NCBI GenBank assembly: GCA_022818135.1
Contig: JAFMSR010000002.1
Location: 49,694,801-49,758,800 of the forward strand
From: Saxidomus purpurata
Lineage: Eukaryota > Mollusca > Bivalvia > Venerida > Veneridae
Direction of reading: 5' to 3'
DNA length: 64,000 nt
The translations under genes and the position numbers were made by a program. Shown one piece after another: positions 24,290-37,735 of the stretch. The notes beneath the pieces were generated by a model. That model searched no databases, was not told where the DNA came from, and saw only the letters and a program-made list of their open reading frames with translations. Positions within the stretch are counted from its first letter, which is position 1; every line of letters begins with the position of its first letter.

Positions 24290-24990
24290 AACCATTTTTT
24301 AATTAATGACCCCTATGACCTTGACCTTTGACACTAAAACCAATAGGGGTTATCCATTGGTCATGGCCAATAAACCTTCCAAAGGATCCATGAACAAACC
24401 ACTCTTCAATTATTGATCAGAAACCATGAAGAATTTTCACATTTTAGATCGTGTAACATTGATCTCAAACTAGATGACCCCAAATTGTGCACTACACCTC
24501 ATATTGATGCGTCCCGCCAAGTTTGCAAAAAATCCAACAAAATGTTTTGGAGATAAAGAGCGGACAAGATTTTCAAGTTTCAGACCCCGTGACCTTGACC
24601 TTCAACCGCATGACCCAATATTATAATAAGCACACCTACCTTTCACATTGATGTTTAATATCAACTTTAATGAAAATCCAACCAGGGTTTGTGGAAAATC
24701 TTTCATGTTTCACATGACATCAAATTACGGTATACACAATAACACTTTATTATGATGCTTCCTACCAAGATTAATGAAAATTCAACAAGGGGTTTGGGGT
24801 TTAAGAGCGGACATTTTTTTTCACATTTCAGGCCCTTGTGACCTTGACCTTGGATCATAATAATATTATGACCCAATATTATATCATGCACAACTACACT
24901 TTGTGCCATTGTTTCCAACCAAGTTTAAGGAATTTTGGAGATGAAGAGCTGACGGACAGACAGACGACAAGGGGGAACTATGTCTCAGTT
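24290..24990. repeat. Degenerate dispersed repeat rich in TGACCTTGACCTT
   Basis: Several decayed modules of about 130-260 bp share TGACCTTGACCTT (near 24315, 24590 and 24839), ATGACCCAATATTAT, CCAAGTTTGCAAAAAATCC-like sequence and GGAGATAAAGAGCGGAC. The block ends GACGGACAGACAGACGAC and AACTATGTCTC. I associate this architecture with common bivalve interspersed repeats. There is no transposase or reverse transcriptase frame. Each TGACCTTGA reads TCAAGGTCA on the other strand, an extended nuclear-receptor half-site. Confidence 0.65.
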
Positions 24991-26234
24991 AAAAATATAC
25001 GTTTTGAGGTACCAACAAAAAGGATAACAAATGCATGTAAAAGTGTATAAATATACAATTTTTCAAGCATTTGATAAAAACATTACATTTCAAATACATG
25101 TATTAAATGTTTACAAAACGATATCATGAAGTTGAAATAAAATCTGATACTAACTTCAAATAGATAGATTAACTGCTCGAAAAAAACGAGAAGAAATATT
25201 ATATTTCTGATATCCTAGTTTCATAAGCGACACATAAATAGCCGATGAATATTTTTGTCAAACTTTAAAAAATTTGGACGCTAAACAGACTTGTATAAGT
25301 TGTTCATACCGTCGTCTTGATTATAGTCCAAGCTTTCAGGAGGGACACAGACCCTATCGTGTCAACGTTGGCACAGAAATAAGATTGCTACGAGTACTGA
25401 TGACACGCCTTATTTGCATTTTTGAAAAATTGGACTTCAAAAGTTAAAGGTACAATCGGAAACATAAAGCCTCGAGATCACTTTGAATTTTATTCGGATA
25501 GAATAATGATAGAACTTAGTCTATTTACTTTAAAAAATGCGAACGTTTGCCTTTCTTTTATATTGATGCCGTTTCTTCACGGAAAAGCGTTGTTAGAAAG
25601 TGTTCTTTATTTGTTTCAGGGAAAAATACTGCGGGAAATTCATAGCATGTAAGCAATGTTAGAATTATTATAGTCAATTTCGCCGATTGGAAAGATTAGT
25701 GCTTCGAGTAATTGTTACATTTCTGGTGATCATTGACCTTTAATCACAGAAGGTAAGCGTCTAGAAGAAAAGCTGGGGCCAAAAAAGGCAAAAATAATGG
25801 AGCACTACCAGCCAAGCCGCTGCATACGTCGTTCCCTTCAAATTCATGTTGACATTAAAAATGTTTTCTTTTGTTACAAAAACAATTTACGAAATCAAAT
25901 CATATAAATTATTCCTGGAACATATTTCCCTGCAATTCATGAATAAAAACTCTTTATTTGTTAAAAACTTTAATGACAAGGTTTGTGGACTTTTAAAAAT
26001 ACATCTGCGTTTTTTCCTAGTTTTCAAAGCGTTTTTCAACATGTGACACGTGCCTCAAACATCCGTGATATGGATACTGTATCGTCCAATATACTGCAGC
26101 AAATGTTACGTATTGTCGTTTTAACTTGTCGAGGTTCACCTTGCAGACGTGCTGACACCTCAAACTGGCACATAAGGTCATATGACATTGGCACTCTGTC
26201 AGCATGTTGATGACACGATCAAGCCCAAAGTGTG

Positions 26235-26335
26235 CCAATTCACATCTATTTTGATGTACGGTCGCCCACGTGCATATTTCATGTTGGCCATTGACATGTA
26301 TGCCAGTTATAAATAGATTTCTGCATTCTGGGGTT
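26235..26335. promoter_or_regulatory. Small candidate regulatory island
   Basis: Contains GGTCGCCCACGTGCATATTTC (E-box CACGTG directly followed by an octamer-like GCATATTT) and TTATAAATAGA (TATA-like). There is no repeat or coding signal. Low confidence. Confidence 0.2.
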
Positions 26336-29300
26336 TGTTTGCGGTGATGAAAAGCGAACCATTGTTAAGAAACATGCATGCAAATTTAACACGATTACTC
26401 CCGGCAGGTGGCAGTTCTTACAATGTAAAACCTAATCCCCGCATCTTTTATGTGATTTAATGCGGGCACTGGAACAATACCGACAAATTAATTTATGCAA
26501 AGTTGTAGAAAGAGAAATTTTAAAGAAAATTTAAACAGTCATTTATCGGATTTTCTTATCTACAATCATATAAAATGTTCCGATTGCCTAGTCCCGCTTA
26601 TTCTCGCACCTGTACGTGTTGGGCTAATCTATGGCAGACCGTTTTACTATTTATTAAGTGTAAGTTATAAATCTATCAGTTTACGACAAAGAGATGTCTT
26701 TTACATGTCAAGAGATAGCTCTGTATTTTAAAGAGATATCATTATAACTTTAAGACATATTTGTTTAAGCTCGTTTGGAAGATATTTCTTTATGTTTGAA
26801 AGAAAGCACTTGATGAAAAAGAGTAATCTGTCTTGTTTAAGGCGATATCAGTCAACGTAAAAGAGCTATCAGTTTTTAAGCTAGCTCTGCTGCACTGTAT
26901 TTCATAGAGGTAGCTAAAAATTATGTAAAGTGCTAGAAGTATTCACAAAAGAAAGAGCAGTTATAATTTGGCGGTGTACAATGACTGATCCCAGAATTGT
27001 TTACCAATCAGTAAAAGCCAAGTAATTTCCATGTCTTTTCACAAAGGGCGGGATGTATTCAAATATTTATGATTTGTTCGCTTATTTGGTTAGTAAATGC
27101 GTTTTGCACTATTACAAATACATGTATCTGACCTAGTGTAAAAGAAATAAGGGAATCTAGTTTGAGATACAAAACAAACTATACCTCGAACTGCCAAGGA
27201 ACATGTTGTTTCCCTTTGTATATTTTCGTGGCAGTTACGTGTTTTATTACATTTGTTTCTACCTTGCGTTGCTTCCGGTATAAATCTTGCATGCAATGAT
27301 TTTTTTTTGATTATGTAAAAGTGGAGACATAATTTACATCGGTAGTTGAGTGGAGAAATCAGCTTGTTATGTTGACTTCCCGTAACGGCACGAACTATTT
27401 TTCGAGTACCTCGATAAGGTATACGTGTTAATTTGAATCACGTCTTTCTAACTTATTCGCTACGCTTTCAATTACATATGTATAATTCAGTTAATATAAA
27501 ATTCAATTTTCAAGGCGACAACATTCCCTGTTCCAGCAAGGCCATTAGTTTCTCTCTGAAAAAAAGTCGGACTGTCATGCAGGATGGTGAACAAAGAATA
27601 ATTATCAGAATCGCGAAGAGTCGTACTGACTTGCACTTCACGACTTCCGTGCATCGCATTTTTTTCGTTATCGTTGTACGTTGGTTTTCCGGTACTAGCA
27701 TTCACTCGTTACGAATATTTCAAAGTCAAATAATTTCGATTAATTCTTTAACATTACATCTAAATTTTAGTATACCTCTTTCTTGCTGATTTCCATTTAC
27801 CACTTCAAAAGGTCATGAAAGCTCGTTTGAAGGTCATCAGTTAATGATATAGCAGGCTTAAGTTTGTCATCGTATATGAAGACACATTGGTGGTCCTGAA
27901 CTGAACCCTATAATCAAGGGGCGGCCCCAAATAATGTACAAATTACTGGGAGCACGGTCAGATAACCATCGTGTCTTCTTTTTGTGTACGCTCTTTCAAT
28001 TCAATTACATAGCTCACAATATAACGTGCCATTACCGCAATTTATCGTTGTTAAGTAGATTTAATAGGACCTTTGATGTCTGTTCAACTCCGTAATGGTC
28101 ACCATTATAGTCACTATTAAAGTCAAAGTGCGCTTTTTGTGACTTCTTAAATCTTATGACTAGCAATGCCCACTATGTATCTCTTTATAGGCCAAATATA
28201 ACACAACAATGGAAAGCAGAAATTTTAGAACTGGCATACGAAAGTGACGTCATTTGCACTGTTTCATCATTATTATGTACTGATGTAGGTCCAATGCCTT
28301 ACTGCTGTTATGAAGACGTTAGCCTTTGGTTCAATTATCCTGTGCAAACGTGACATGAAACCTGTAATTAAAGTCTTTTTTTCAGCTACATAAATCATCA
28401 ATAACACAAAATTAATGAAATAAACCGTGCGATTTTTATTAATACTTGAAGTACACAAAAAGAAGTCATGTGCTTTCCGGATTAGTTGCAATAAGTATTC
28501 AATTTAATCAAGGTTTTTGTTAAGCAAGTAGTACTTAATTAAAGAAAAAAATCCAATCCCAACAAAAGGGATAACAGAATATACTTAGTATAAATTCACT
28601 GTAAGGGGACGGAGAATTGTTAGGTTGTTTGAGAAGTCGTTATTTTGCTTCGATGCAAAATCTTTCTAAGTAATCGGAGTGCTTAAAAAAGATGACCATT
28701 TAAATGTATTGTATGACGCTTTTAAATGTATATTCGTATTTGGCCTTACGTTTATGGTCCCATCCCCCCCCCCTCGCATTTATCTGTATATATGATTTAA
28801 TTCCCGAACTTCCATTTCATAAATACTTAAATCAAACCCAACCGTTACTTAAGACAGGGTACCACGTTTTTGTGAATTATGACGAATCAAGCGTTTGTGT
28901 GACTGAGAGAAATCTTTTTATCTTGATTGTATAAATTAGTTCACCATTTTTTTCTGCAAATGTACATATGTTGTTACCTCAGTTCAAAAGTAACAATTAG
29001 TATGCAGAAGATTTGAAATTTTGGGTATTTGAACTGCCGTGCCTGCATAAAAAATGAAAAACAAATAATTAAATGTAAATGACAGTATGCTATGAAACCT
29101 ATGTCAAGTTCCCCAACACAACAAGCAAGTATTTTGTTATGTGGGAAAATAGCGCTCACTGTTAAGAATTAATTTGAACTCTGCAAATGTTGCCTGAATA
29201 ATTCCTAGTGCGTTTGAACTGTGTAAAGCCCAAAGTTGCTTTGTTACCCTTATTTAAGATAAAATAAAAACACGATTGATTCTTGTGTTCCTTTTTTGCA

Positions 29301-30119
29301 GATAGTTTATCCTTTAAATATGCAAATGTCATGTTAACACAAATAAATAGAGAAAGGGGATTTTCTTTTTTACTGTTTTACAATCAGTCGACCTCCTAAA
29401 TCTTATTGTTGTTGTTCATGTTACCATAACATCTAGACCTAACCGACAGAGTCTAAACTACCAAAGTATTTTTTCAAGTTTATACATCAAAATTATATTG
29501 TGTATAACACAAAAAAGAAGAACGATATGCATAATTTGTGTATAGCCAGTCAATAATGTTTCGTGTTTGCTGTAGAAAACCCGCTTCCTTACATTATCAA
29601 GACTATAAACAAAGATTTAATTTTCATCTGAATGAAATACGGCATGTCTGTAGTCTACAAATCTCTCAGGCTAACTCCAACTAACGCATATCATTTTTGA
29701 CAAGAATCGGAGCGATAAGGCGTTCGGAATCGTGGAAGCCACTATTTTGTTTCTTAAAACCATTATTTTAGCCTGCTTTGCATCAAGAAAATGAAATTTT
29801 ACAGCTTTAATCAAACGAAGTTGGCACGCGTTTTCCGATGATTTATCATGGCTGTCTAAGGAGGAAAAACATTCTAACTGGAAGGGGAGGCTTCTATGAC
29901 AAGTACAAATGACGTAATTTATACCCTCCTTCGAAAATATTTTAATGAAGCTTCGGAAAACACAGTTAACCAGAACAGGTTCAGTAAATCACAGGAGAAA
30001 TAAATTTGACAAGCCTGTCCAGAAGTCTTGATCGGGAGAAGCTTGTTTTTGTGATATATTGCATATAAACAGGCTATCTAAGCGCCCGGCAGACTTAGCG
30101 GCTTCGAATATAACATTTT

Positions 30120-30590
30120 CTAAGAATTACGAGTCACCAAAGAGATACGTTGAATACAAAATAGATTGAACGCACACGAAATATTGCAATGATTTTCACT
30201 GCGATATATTAATGCTCTGTTTGGAGTAAATTGAAATATGGCAATAAATTGACTAAGAGACTCCAGCTCCAATATATCAAGACTGATTGGTATTGTTGCG
30301 GCCAGGCTTAACATATGAAACTGGATATATAACCCGTCACTGAAGTCTATTGCTAATTGTATTTCGCGATTTATGGTATAATGTAGTGCCCAGAACGAGA
30401 TATTTGATACAAGGCATTGATCATTTAGATTTTGTTTCCTAGATATTAATAATTCTGTAGTCTGGCCAAACATAAAGTTAGTTGTTATGAACATTGTAAT
30501 GTGTTGTGATTTTTTTTGTTTGTTTATGACGTCAGTATGCACACAGTAACTAATATTTGTTGTCCACTTAATTTCTAATTTAGGAACCAA
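30120..30590 (-). other. Unrecognised 156-codon open frame
   Basis: The longest open frame outside the NET gene and the tandem arrays. It starts with ATG at 30590 on the minus strand and ends near 30120. The conceptual product is mixed hydrophobic/polar with no signal peptide, domain or repeat I recognise. At this base composition a frame this long is uncommon but can arise by chance in 64 kb of six-frame search. It could be chance, a relic exon or a lineage-specific gene. No neighbours or splice signals help. Confidence 0.15.
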
Positions 30591-30944
30591 TAGAAGCGCA
30601 TACGCATGCGCGTTAAATCAAGTGCCGGTAAAGTAGAACAGACTGAAAGATCAAAGTGGCATTTACATATTTTAAATGCTAAAATGCTGGTAATAATATT
30701 ATAATTTTAGTTTGGCTTTGCAAAAGTTCACGGCTCGCAAACCAGTTTCAAAGGGATATTTATTGAAAATTAATTTTGCAATTATTCTTTACAGGAAGTT
30801 TATTGAAATAATTAGACAAGAGTCACACGAATGTAGAAAAGTGAATTTGTAACACATAGGAATGAATCCGTTCAAAAAACTTATTTCTCAAAAAATGAAA
30901 ATAGCTTTTCTCAAATTCAGACTAGATCTGTATGATATTAATAC

Positions 30945-33205
30945 AGCCATTACATGTAAAATACAACACTAAACAACCATAACATGTGAAGTACAACACT
31001 GTATTGCCATAACATGTGAAGTACAACACTGCACAGCCATTACATGTGAAGTACAACACTGTATTGCCATAACATGTGAAGTACAACACTGCACAGCCAT
31101 AACATATGAAGTACAACACTAAACAACCATTACATGTGAAGTACAACACTGTATTGCCATAAAATGTGAAGTACAACACTGCACAGCCATTACATGTGAA
31201 GTACAACACTGTATTGCCATAACATGTGAAGTACAACACTACACAACCATAACATGTGAAGTACAACACTGTATTGCCATAACATGTGAAGTACAACACT
31301 AAACAACCATTACATGTGAAGTACAACTATTCCATAACATGTGAAGTACAACACTGCAAACTTACTGTAATAACATGTTTGCCATAACATGTGAAGTACA
31401 ACACTAAACAACCATAACATGTGAAGTACAACACTAAACAACCATTACATGTGAAGTACATCAATGTGCAACCATTACATGTAAATTACAACACTGTACA
31501 GCCATAACATGTGAAGTACAACACTGTACAGTCATTACATGTGAAGAACAGCACTAAACAACCATTGCATGTAAAGTACAACACTGTACAGCCATAACAT
31601 GTGAAGTACAACAATATACAGCCATTACATGTGAAGTACAACACTAAACAACCATTACATGTGAAGTACGACACTAAACAACCATTACATGTGAAGTACA
31701 ACACTAAACAACCATTACATGTGAAGTACAACAATATACAGCCATTACATGTGAAGTACGACACTAAACAACCATTACATGTGAAGTACGACACTAAACA
31801 ACCATAACATGTGAAGTACAACACTAAACAACCATTACATGTAAAGTACAACACTAAACAACCATTACAAGGAAGTACAACACTAAACAACCATTACATG
31901 TGAAGTACAATACTAAACAACCATTACATGTGAAGTACAACACTAAACAACCATTACATGTGAAGTATAATACTAAACAACCATTACATGTGAAGAACAA
32001 CACTAAACAACCATTACATGTGAAGTACGACACTGTACAGCCATAACATGTGAAGTACAACATTAAACAACCATTACATGTGAAGAACAACACTAAACAA
32101 CCATTACATGTGAAGTACGACACTGTACAGCCATAACATGTGAAGTACAACATTAAACAACCATTACATGTGAAGTACGACACTAAACAACCATAACATG
32201 TGAAGTACGACACTAAACAACCATTACATGTGAAGTACGACACTAAACAACCATAACATGTGAAGTACAACATTAAACAACCATTACATGTGAAGTACAA
32301 CATTAAACAACTATTACATGTGAAGTACAATACTAAACAACCATTACATGTGAAGTACAACACTAAACAACCATCACATGTGAAGAACAACCATAACATG
32401 TGAAGTACAACACTAAACAACCATTACATGTGAAGAACAACACTTAACACCATTACATGTGAAGTACAACACTAAACAACCATTACATGTGAAGTACAAC
32501 ACTAAACAACAATAACATGTGAAGTACAATACTAAACAACCATTACATGTGAAGTACAACACTAAACAACCATAACATGTGAAGTACAACACTAAACAAC
32601 CATTACATGTGAAGTACAACACTAAACAACCATTACATGTGAAGTACAATACTAAACAACCATTACATGTGAAGTACAACACTAAACAACCATTACATGT
32701 GAAGTACAATACTAAACAACCATAACATGTGAAGTACAACACTAAACAACCATTACATGTGAAGAACAACACTTAACACCATTACATGTAAAGTACAACA
32801 CTAAACAACCATTACATGAGAAGTCAAAAACTGTATTGCCATAACATGCGAAATTCAACATTGCGCCTCAATAACATGCGGATTTCGTCACTGCACAACC
32901 ATAACATGTGAAGTGCAACACTGTACAGCCATTACATGTGAGGTACACCACTGTACAGCCATAACATGTGAAGTACAAAATTGCAAAGCTATTACATGTG
33001 AAATACAACACTGCACGGTCATTACATGTAAAGTTTAACATTTAACAACCATTACATGTGAAGTACAAAACGGTATAGCCATAACACGCGAAATTCAACA
33101 TTGTACCGAAATAACATGCAAAATACAACACAGCACTGCCATAACATGCGAAATACACCACTGTACAACAATAACGCTATACAACCATAACATGTGAGGT
33201 ACAGT
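30945..33205. repeat. 30-bp minisatellite, about 75 copies
   Basis: The unit is CCATTACATGTGAAGTACAA plus CACTAAACAA. The left third alternates two types (ACTGTATTGCCATA and ACTGCACAGCCATT), giving a local 60-bp dimer. The centre is a nearly pure ACTAAACAACCATT type. The right edge after 32820 is diverged (AACATGCGAAATTCAAC). Almost every unit contains the palindrome ACATGT. Because the period is ten codons, the minus strand is open for 134, 134, 188 and 119 codons (repeating YFTCNGCLVL) and is broken only by indel units. I read these frames as by-products. Confidence 0.97.
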
Positions 33206-34040
33206 ACTTTAACCACGGGGTCTGTTCGTAAAGAACTAGGGTTTGGTACCCAGATTCCCTTGTATCTGCATATGTTTCTTCAACCTGCGCCTGTCAGGAA
33301 TCTTAGCAGTTTCACTAAGGAGAAATCCTAGGGTAGGCCGGGACTAAAAACAATACAAATCAAAGCGATGTGAGCGCTGAAGGCTTGAGGGCTATAGGTT
33401 AACTTCCCAAAGAAAAACTTTTGACCTACGTGTTTTGCGCTGAACCTTACCTAAAGCGCGGGTCGAAATGTGCAGAGGACGAAATACAATATATGACACA
33501 TAATGAAATATACAAATATAAACAAATATATAGGTGGCAGGGAAGTTTGTTTTATTATAAAACGTACGTAAAATGAAAAATAATCACATAGTCAACATTA
33601 CAAATTGTTTAAACCAATAAAAATAATTCGATCTGCGCTTTGTACAACTTCAAGCGATATGATCTGATGATGTGGATCGAAAATTATTGTGTACCAAGGA
33701 CAAGACCTTGAAACAGAAATAAACAAAGCAATACCAGCAATGAAATATAAATACAATACTGCACAATGTGTATAACAGAGAAAACCAAAAATGATTCTGG
33801 GTTACCTTGTATTTATAATCGTAGAAACCGTTCACTGTGCCTTGACATGCAGCGTCCTCGATAAATGGCGGGTGATTTTGATCACGTGAGTTCCTTCTCG
33901 GGAATGTACGTAAATTATATCTTTTTTTTAGAGAAATTTATTTTTAAGGTAAATATATATGTAATCGTTCGTAAATAACAAAGTTGTCAATGAAATAACA
34001 TCGGAAATTTGAAAATCAAACTACAAACTCTTATATCGAA

Positions 34041-34115
34041 CTCCGTACGCTTCCGTAAATTTCCGTAAATATCCGTACTTTTCCGTGATATGCATATGAT
34101 TATCTTCCGTAATCA
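34041..34115. repeat. Short TTCCGTA-type motif cluster
   Basis: Six copies of (C/T)CCGTA within 75 bases: CTCCGTACGC, TTCCGTAAAT twice, ATCCGTACTT, TTCCGTGATA and TTCCGTAATC. The spacing is irregular (10 bp then longer). It is probably a decayed microsatellite-like patch. Confidence 0.7.
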
Positions 34116-34354
34116 GCTAACAGCGCATTAATTTCTAAGACAGAAAAAATTGCGTAATGCAGCCCGTAAGCTATAGACCTTTCTGCAATCGTTTGGAGTT
34201 GTATGTACTGTTTTTATTTGTAATATGTTCTTATCGTATGCGACATTCAAACAAAAGATTGATCTGGTCTGTCTTGCACTACTTTCCCAAAGCGCATGTT
34301 TACAGTTGTTATTCGCACATAGCACAGTTAAATTGTCAGTAGTGTTTGAACTGT

Positions 34355-34430
34355 TAAATCATTACATGTTAAGTATAACACTGTACATCATTTACATGTG
34401 GAGTAAACAATACATTACCGCAATCACATG
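34355..34430. repeat. Outlying decayed copies of the 30-bp unit
   Basis: AATCATTACATGTTAAGTAT, AACACTGTACATCATTTACATG and TGGAGTAAACAAT match the 30-bp satellite 1.1 kb away. This suggests the array was once longer or has seeded a second site. Confidence 0.75.
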
Positions 34431-37169
34431 TCTCGCTTCTCAGAGCCGTGTGTATATGTGATATGTATATCCCAAGACGTGTTCATACTATATCTCATTT
34501 GGCACCCTTAAAGACCTTTGCTACACTAAACAAAATGGAATATGGCAGACGGTGCTTCATACCTCATTTGATAATTGGTGAAACATGTTAGATATAACTA
34601 ATGTCTCCCCACCCCCCACGTAGTTTGATGTATCATGTATACGTCTCCAGGCGTTTACATATTTTCTCCCATTGGAGTCCCATATCGACCATGAAACTTT
34701 TCAATCGTTTGAAATATTGTTCACTGGAATCAAATGAGTTAATTTTACGATAGTTCTTGTCTATTATCGTTTCGGAAATGAATACTATCTAAAGGGATTG
34801 CTCGATCATCGTACCTTAACTTAAGAAAATAAAAGTACCCTTACCTGTGTGGCTTTGATCATCAAAGTTGAAAACAACATCATGGCCTCATGATTATACC
34901 AGTTATAAGCGATTTGTGCCTATCACACCCTCCCCTTGCAGTATATACTCAACAGGGATTATTTACACGTTAAATATGTGTTATCATTATTATCAATTAT
35001 AAATGACATGTTGATATTTAATAAATCAAATTGGCTTGAATTTCGGTATTATATAATCGCTACAACGTGTTTGTTTCAGTATTTGTTTAGGATTCTACTA
35101 TTAAACCAGCAACACATACTTTTAGGTGTGGCTTTTGGCAAGACACCCCGTGCCCAAACCAATCAAACAGTAAATCGGTGACAAAAATGAAAATTGCTCG
35201 CTGTCTGACAATTAGTCGGCTTGGCTATAGGTGGTAGCCGGGGAGCGGCTGGGCTGTTGCAATCCAAGCAAAACAGACATCAGATATACATAAATAGGTT
35301 AACTATGTTTGAAATTGTTCATATTTTTAAATTAGGACATGGAATGGCAAAATCTAATAAATTTCGCTTGATTAGACCATTTAAGATTATTTTACGATCT
35401 TGTATTGCAAAAACATAAATTTTCTATCTCTTAAGCGTCATGTTTTATTATGATGTCATAATTCTTGAAACAAAGAAAATCTTTTAAAACATGTAATGTG
35501 TAACTTTTTTTTCTACCTTGCACAATCTTAATCATCGCAACTGTCAAAATAGACGTTTGATATAGCATCAAGTACCAATTAACCTGCATTGTAAAAAAAT
35601 AAATGGATTAATACTTACATAAAACTTCGGGAAGGTCTTGTTAGATCGACATTACAACATTCATTTCGCTATGAATGTCTAAAATAGTTAACAATTTAAA
35701 CTTACGTTTCGCATCTGATGAAACTTAGACATTTTAAACTGAAGTTTATTGCAAACTGGCAAGGAAGCATAATGTTTTGTTTAGTATCAAGTCACGAAAT
35801 TACGAAGAAGAAAAATAATGGCGTCAGAGTAATGAGTAATGAGTTTTCATTGATCGCGAGAATAACGTGCAGAAAGCTACGTGTAATTTTAATTTGGAGT
35901 TTATGTACGTTAAATTACATTATAGGAAGCCAATTTTATAACAGGTGGCAGAGAGATAGAATATAATTATATATGGTGTTAAAGTTAAGTTTTGAAGCAA
36001 AAACAAAACAATATTCATTATCAGTTGCAACAGAGTTTAGAGAAGTTCATTACTTTATAGTTGTAGTTTTATTGTTAAAAATGAATTCCCGAATACAAAC
36101 CTACTATAATTGGTTTACATGCACCACATAAGACACGTACTGGTATTTTGAGATATAACACATGCATCTACAGCAGTTAATTTATATTCATATATTCATA
36201 AAGCATTATATAATATATATATATATATAAGTCTTTTGTGAAACCTACAAAAGGAGACTCGTTGGAGCATGCTCAACAATAACATCGTTACGGTTTGTTG
36301 TTAGAGAATAACCTACATGAATTTTCTCTTATTTCATTACATATACTTATATATGAGCTACTTTATCTGGAAATGAGCAAAAATTGTATTTTAAAACTTC
36401 CTTCATGTGAATGCAAACCCTGGCAACAAAGATGTTTTTTTTTCACAATCATCTACCAGGCATTTCCTTATTCCCTTACATACAAACCTTACCTGCCTTT
36501 GCAGATATTTTCGTAAAATTAAAACAATATTTGCCCGCTGTTTGATACAGACATCCTCCTATCCGGTATTAAAACATATAAACGTTATTAAAGAATGTTT
36601 TGATCGTCAGTCCGTGTTTTATGATACATTAGCCCAGCAGTTAGCTTAAACATGTTAAAACACACCAATAAACCATCTAAGCCTTCTTTAATTTAATCGT
36701 ACACGACCATAAAATACATCTAATTTAGCATTAAACGGTACTAAATAACAAAATAAGGAAACTATCACGTTTGTAATGTAATAAATGACAGCACTAAGAA
36801 TATCTGGCGCCAACTAGGTGGAAATTATTACGGGCTTTAAGGTTTCTATTGGTAACTTAGGGACCACACATAAAACTGACTAACTTTGTCTTCGTTATTG
36901 CTTTATCTCAACAAATGATTAGAGTACAAATATCAATAGGCATAACTAACAAATCCTGTCTTATTAATGATTTAAACTTAGCAAATGAATGTGGATGATA
37001 TGTATTATACTAGTTGGTGAAGAAAGTGATGGTTAAGGAGGATGAAGGTGATGAAAGTACTGGTACCGCATACTCTCGATGATGACGAAACAGACAAAGA
37101 CAATAAGGTGACGCCATAAACAAGCGCAGAGAAGACAACGTGTTGAAATATTTAAAGCACATGCTGAGC

Positions 37170-37735
37170 TGAACATACTATACCCATACTCGTTTAGCTG
37201 AACATATTACACCCATACTCGTTTAGCTGAACATATTACACCCATACTCGTTTAGCTGAACATATTACACTCGTACTCGTTTAGCTGAACATATTACACC
37301 CATACTCGTTTAGCTGAACATATTACACCCATACTCGTTTAGCTGAACATATTACACCCATACTCGTTTAGCTGAACATATTACACCCATACTCGTTTAG
37401 CTGAACATATTACACCCATACTCGTTTAGCTGAACATATTACTCTCGTACTCGTTTAGCTGAACATATTACACTCATACTCGTTTAGCTGAACATATTAC
37501 ACTCGTACTCGTTTAGCTGAACATATTACACCCATACTCGTTAAGCTGAACATATTACACTCGTACTCGTTTAGCTGAACATTTTACACCCATACTCGTT
37601 AAGCTGAACATATTACACTCGTACTCGTTTAGCTGAACATATTACACTCATACTCGTTTAGCTGAACATATTACACTCATACTCGTTTAGCTGAACATAT
37701 TACACTCATACTCGTTAAGCTGAACACTTGTTTAG
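37170..37735. repeat. 29-bp minisatellite, about 19 copies
   Basis: The unit is CATACTCGTTTAGCTGAACA plus TATTACACC. Copies are almost identical; the main variants are CCATACTCG versus TCGTACTCG, and GTTAAGC for GTTTAGC near the right end. A derived version continues briefly to about 37760. The repeat is non-coding because the period is not a multiple of three and stops occur in the frames. Confidence 0.97.

Larger units (their letters stand above)
24991..30940. other. Non-coding desert, middle segment
   Basis: About 6 kb without tandem arrays or recognised exons. Items worth noting inside are a small complex island at 26235-26335 and the 156-codon minus-strand open frame at 30120-30590. Other open frames reach 118 codons (27433-27789) and overlap open frames on the opposite strand, so they are unlikely to be coding. 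Confidence 0.4.
33206..37165. other. Non-coding spacer between the 30-bp and 29-bp arrays
   Basis: No supported gene. Contents: stray decayed copies of the 30-bp unit at about 34355-34430, a TTCCGTA-rich patch at 34041-34115, and a short (TA)n run near 36211-36229. Open frames are at most 82 codons and unrecognised. Confidence 0.4.

Noticed and set aside
27433..27789. 118-codon plus-strand gene
   Set aside because: Opposed by two overlapping minus-strand frames and lacks any recognisable motif or splice context; judged chance.
37170..37735. CRISPR array
   Set aside because: Uninterrupted 29-bp units with no spacers.
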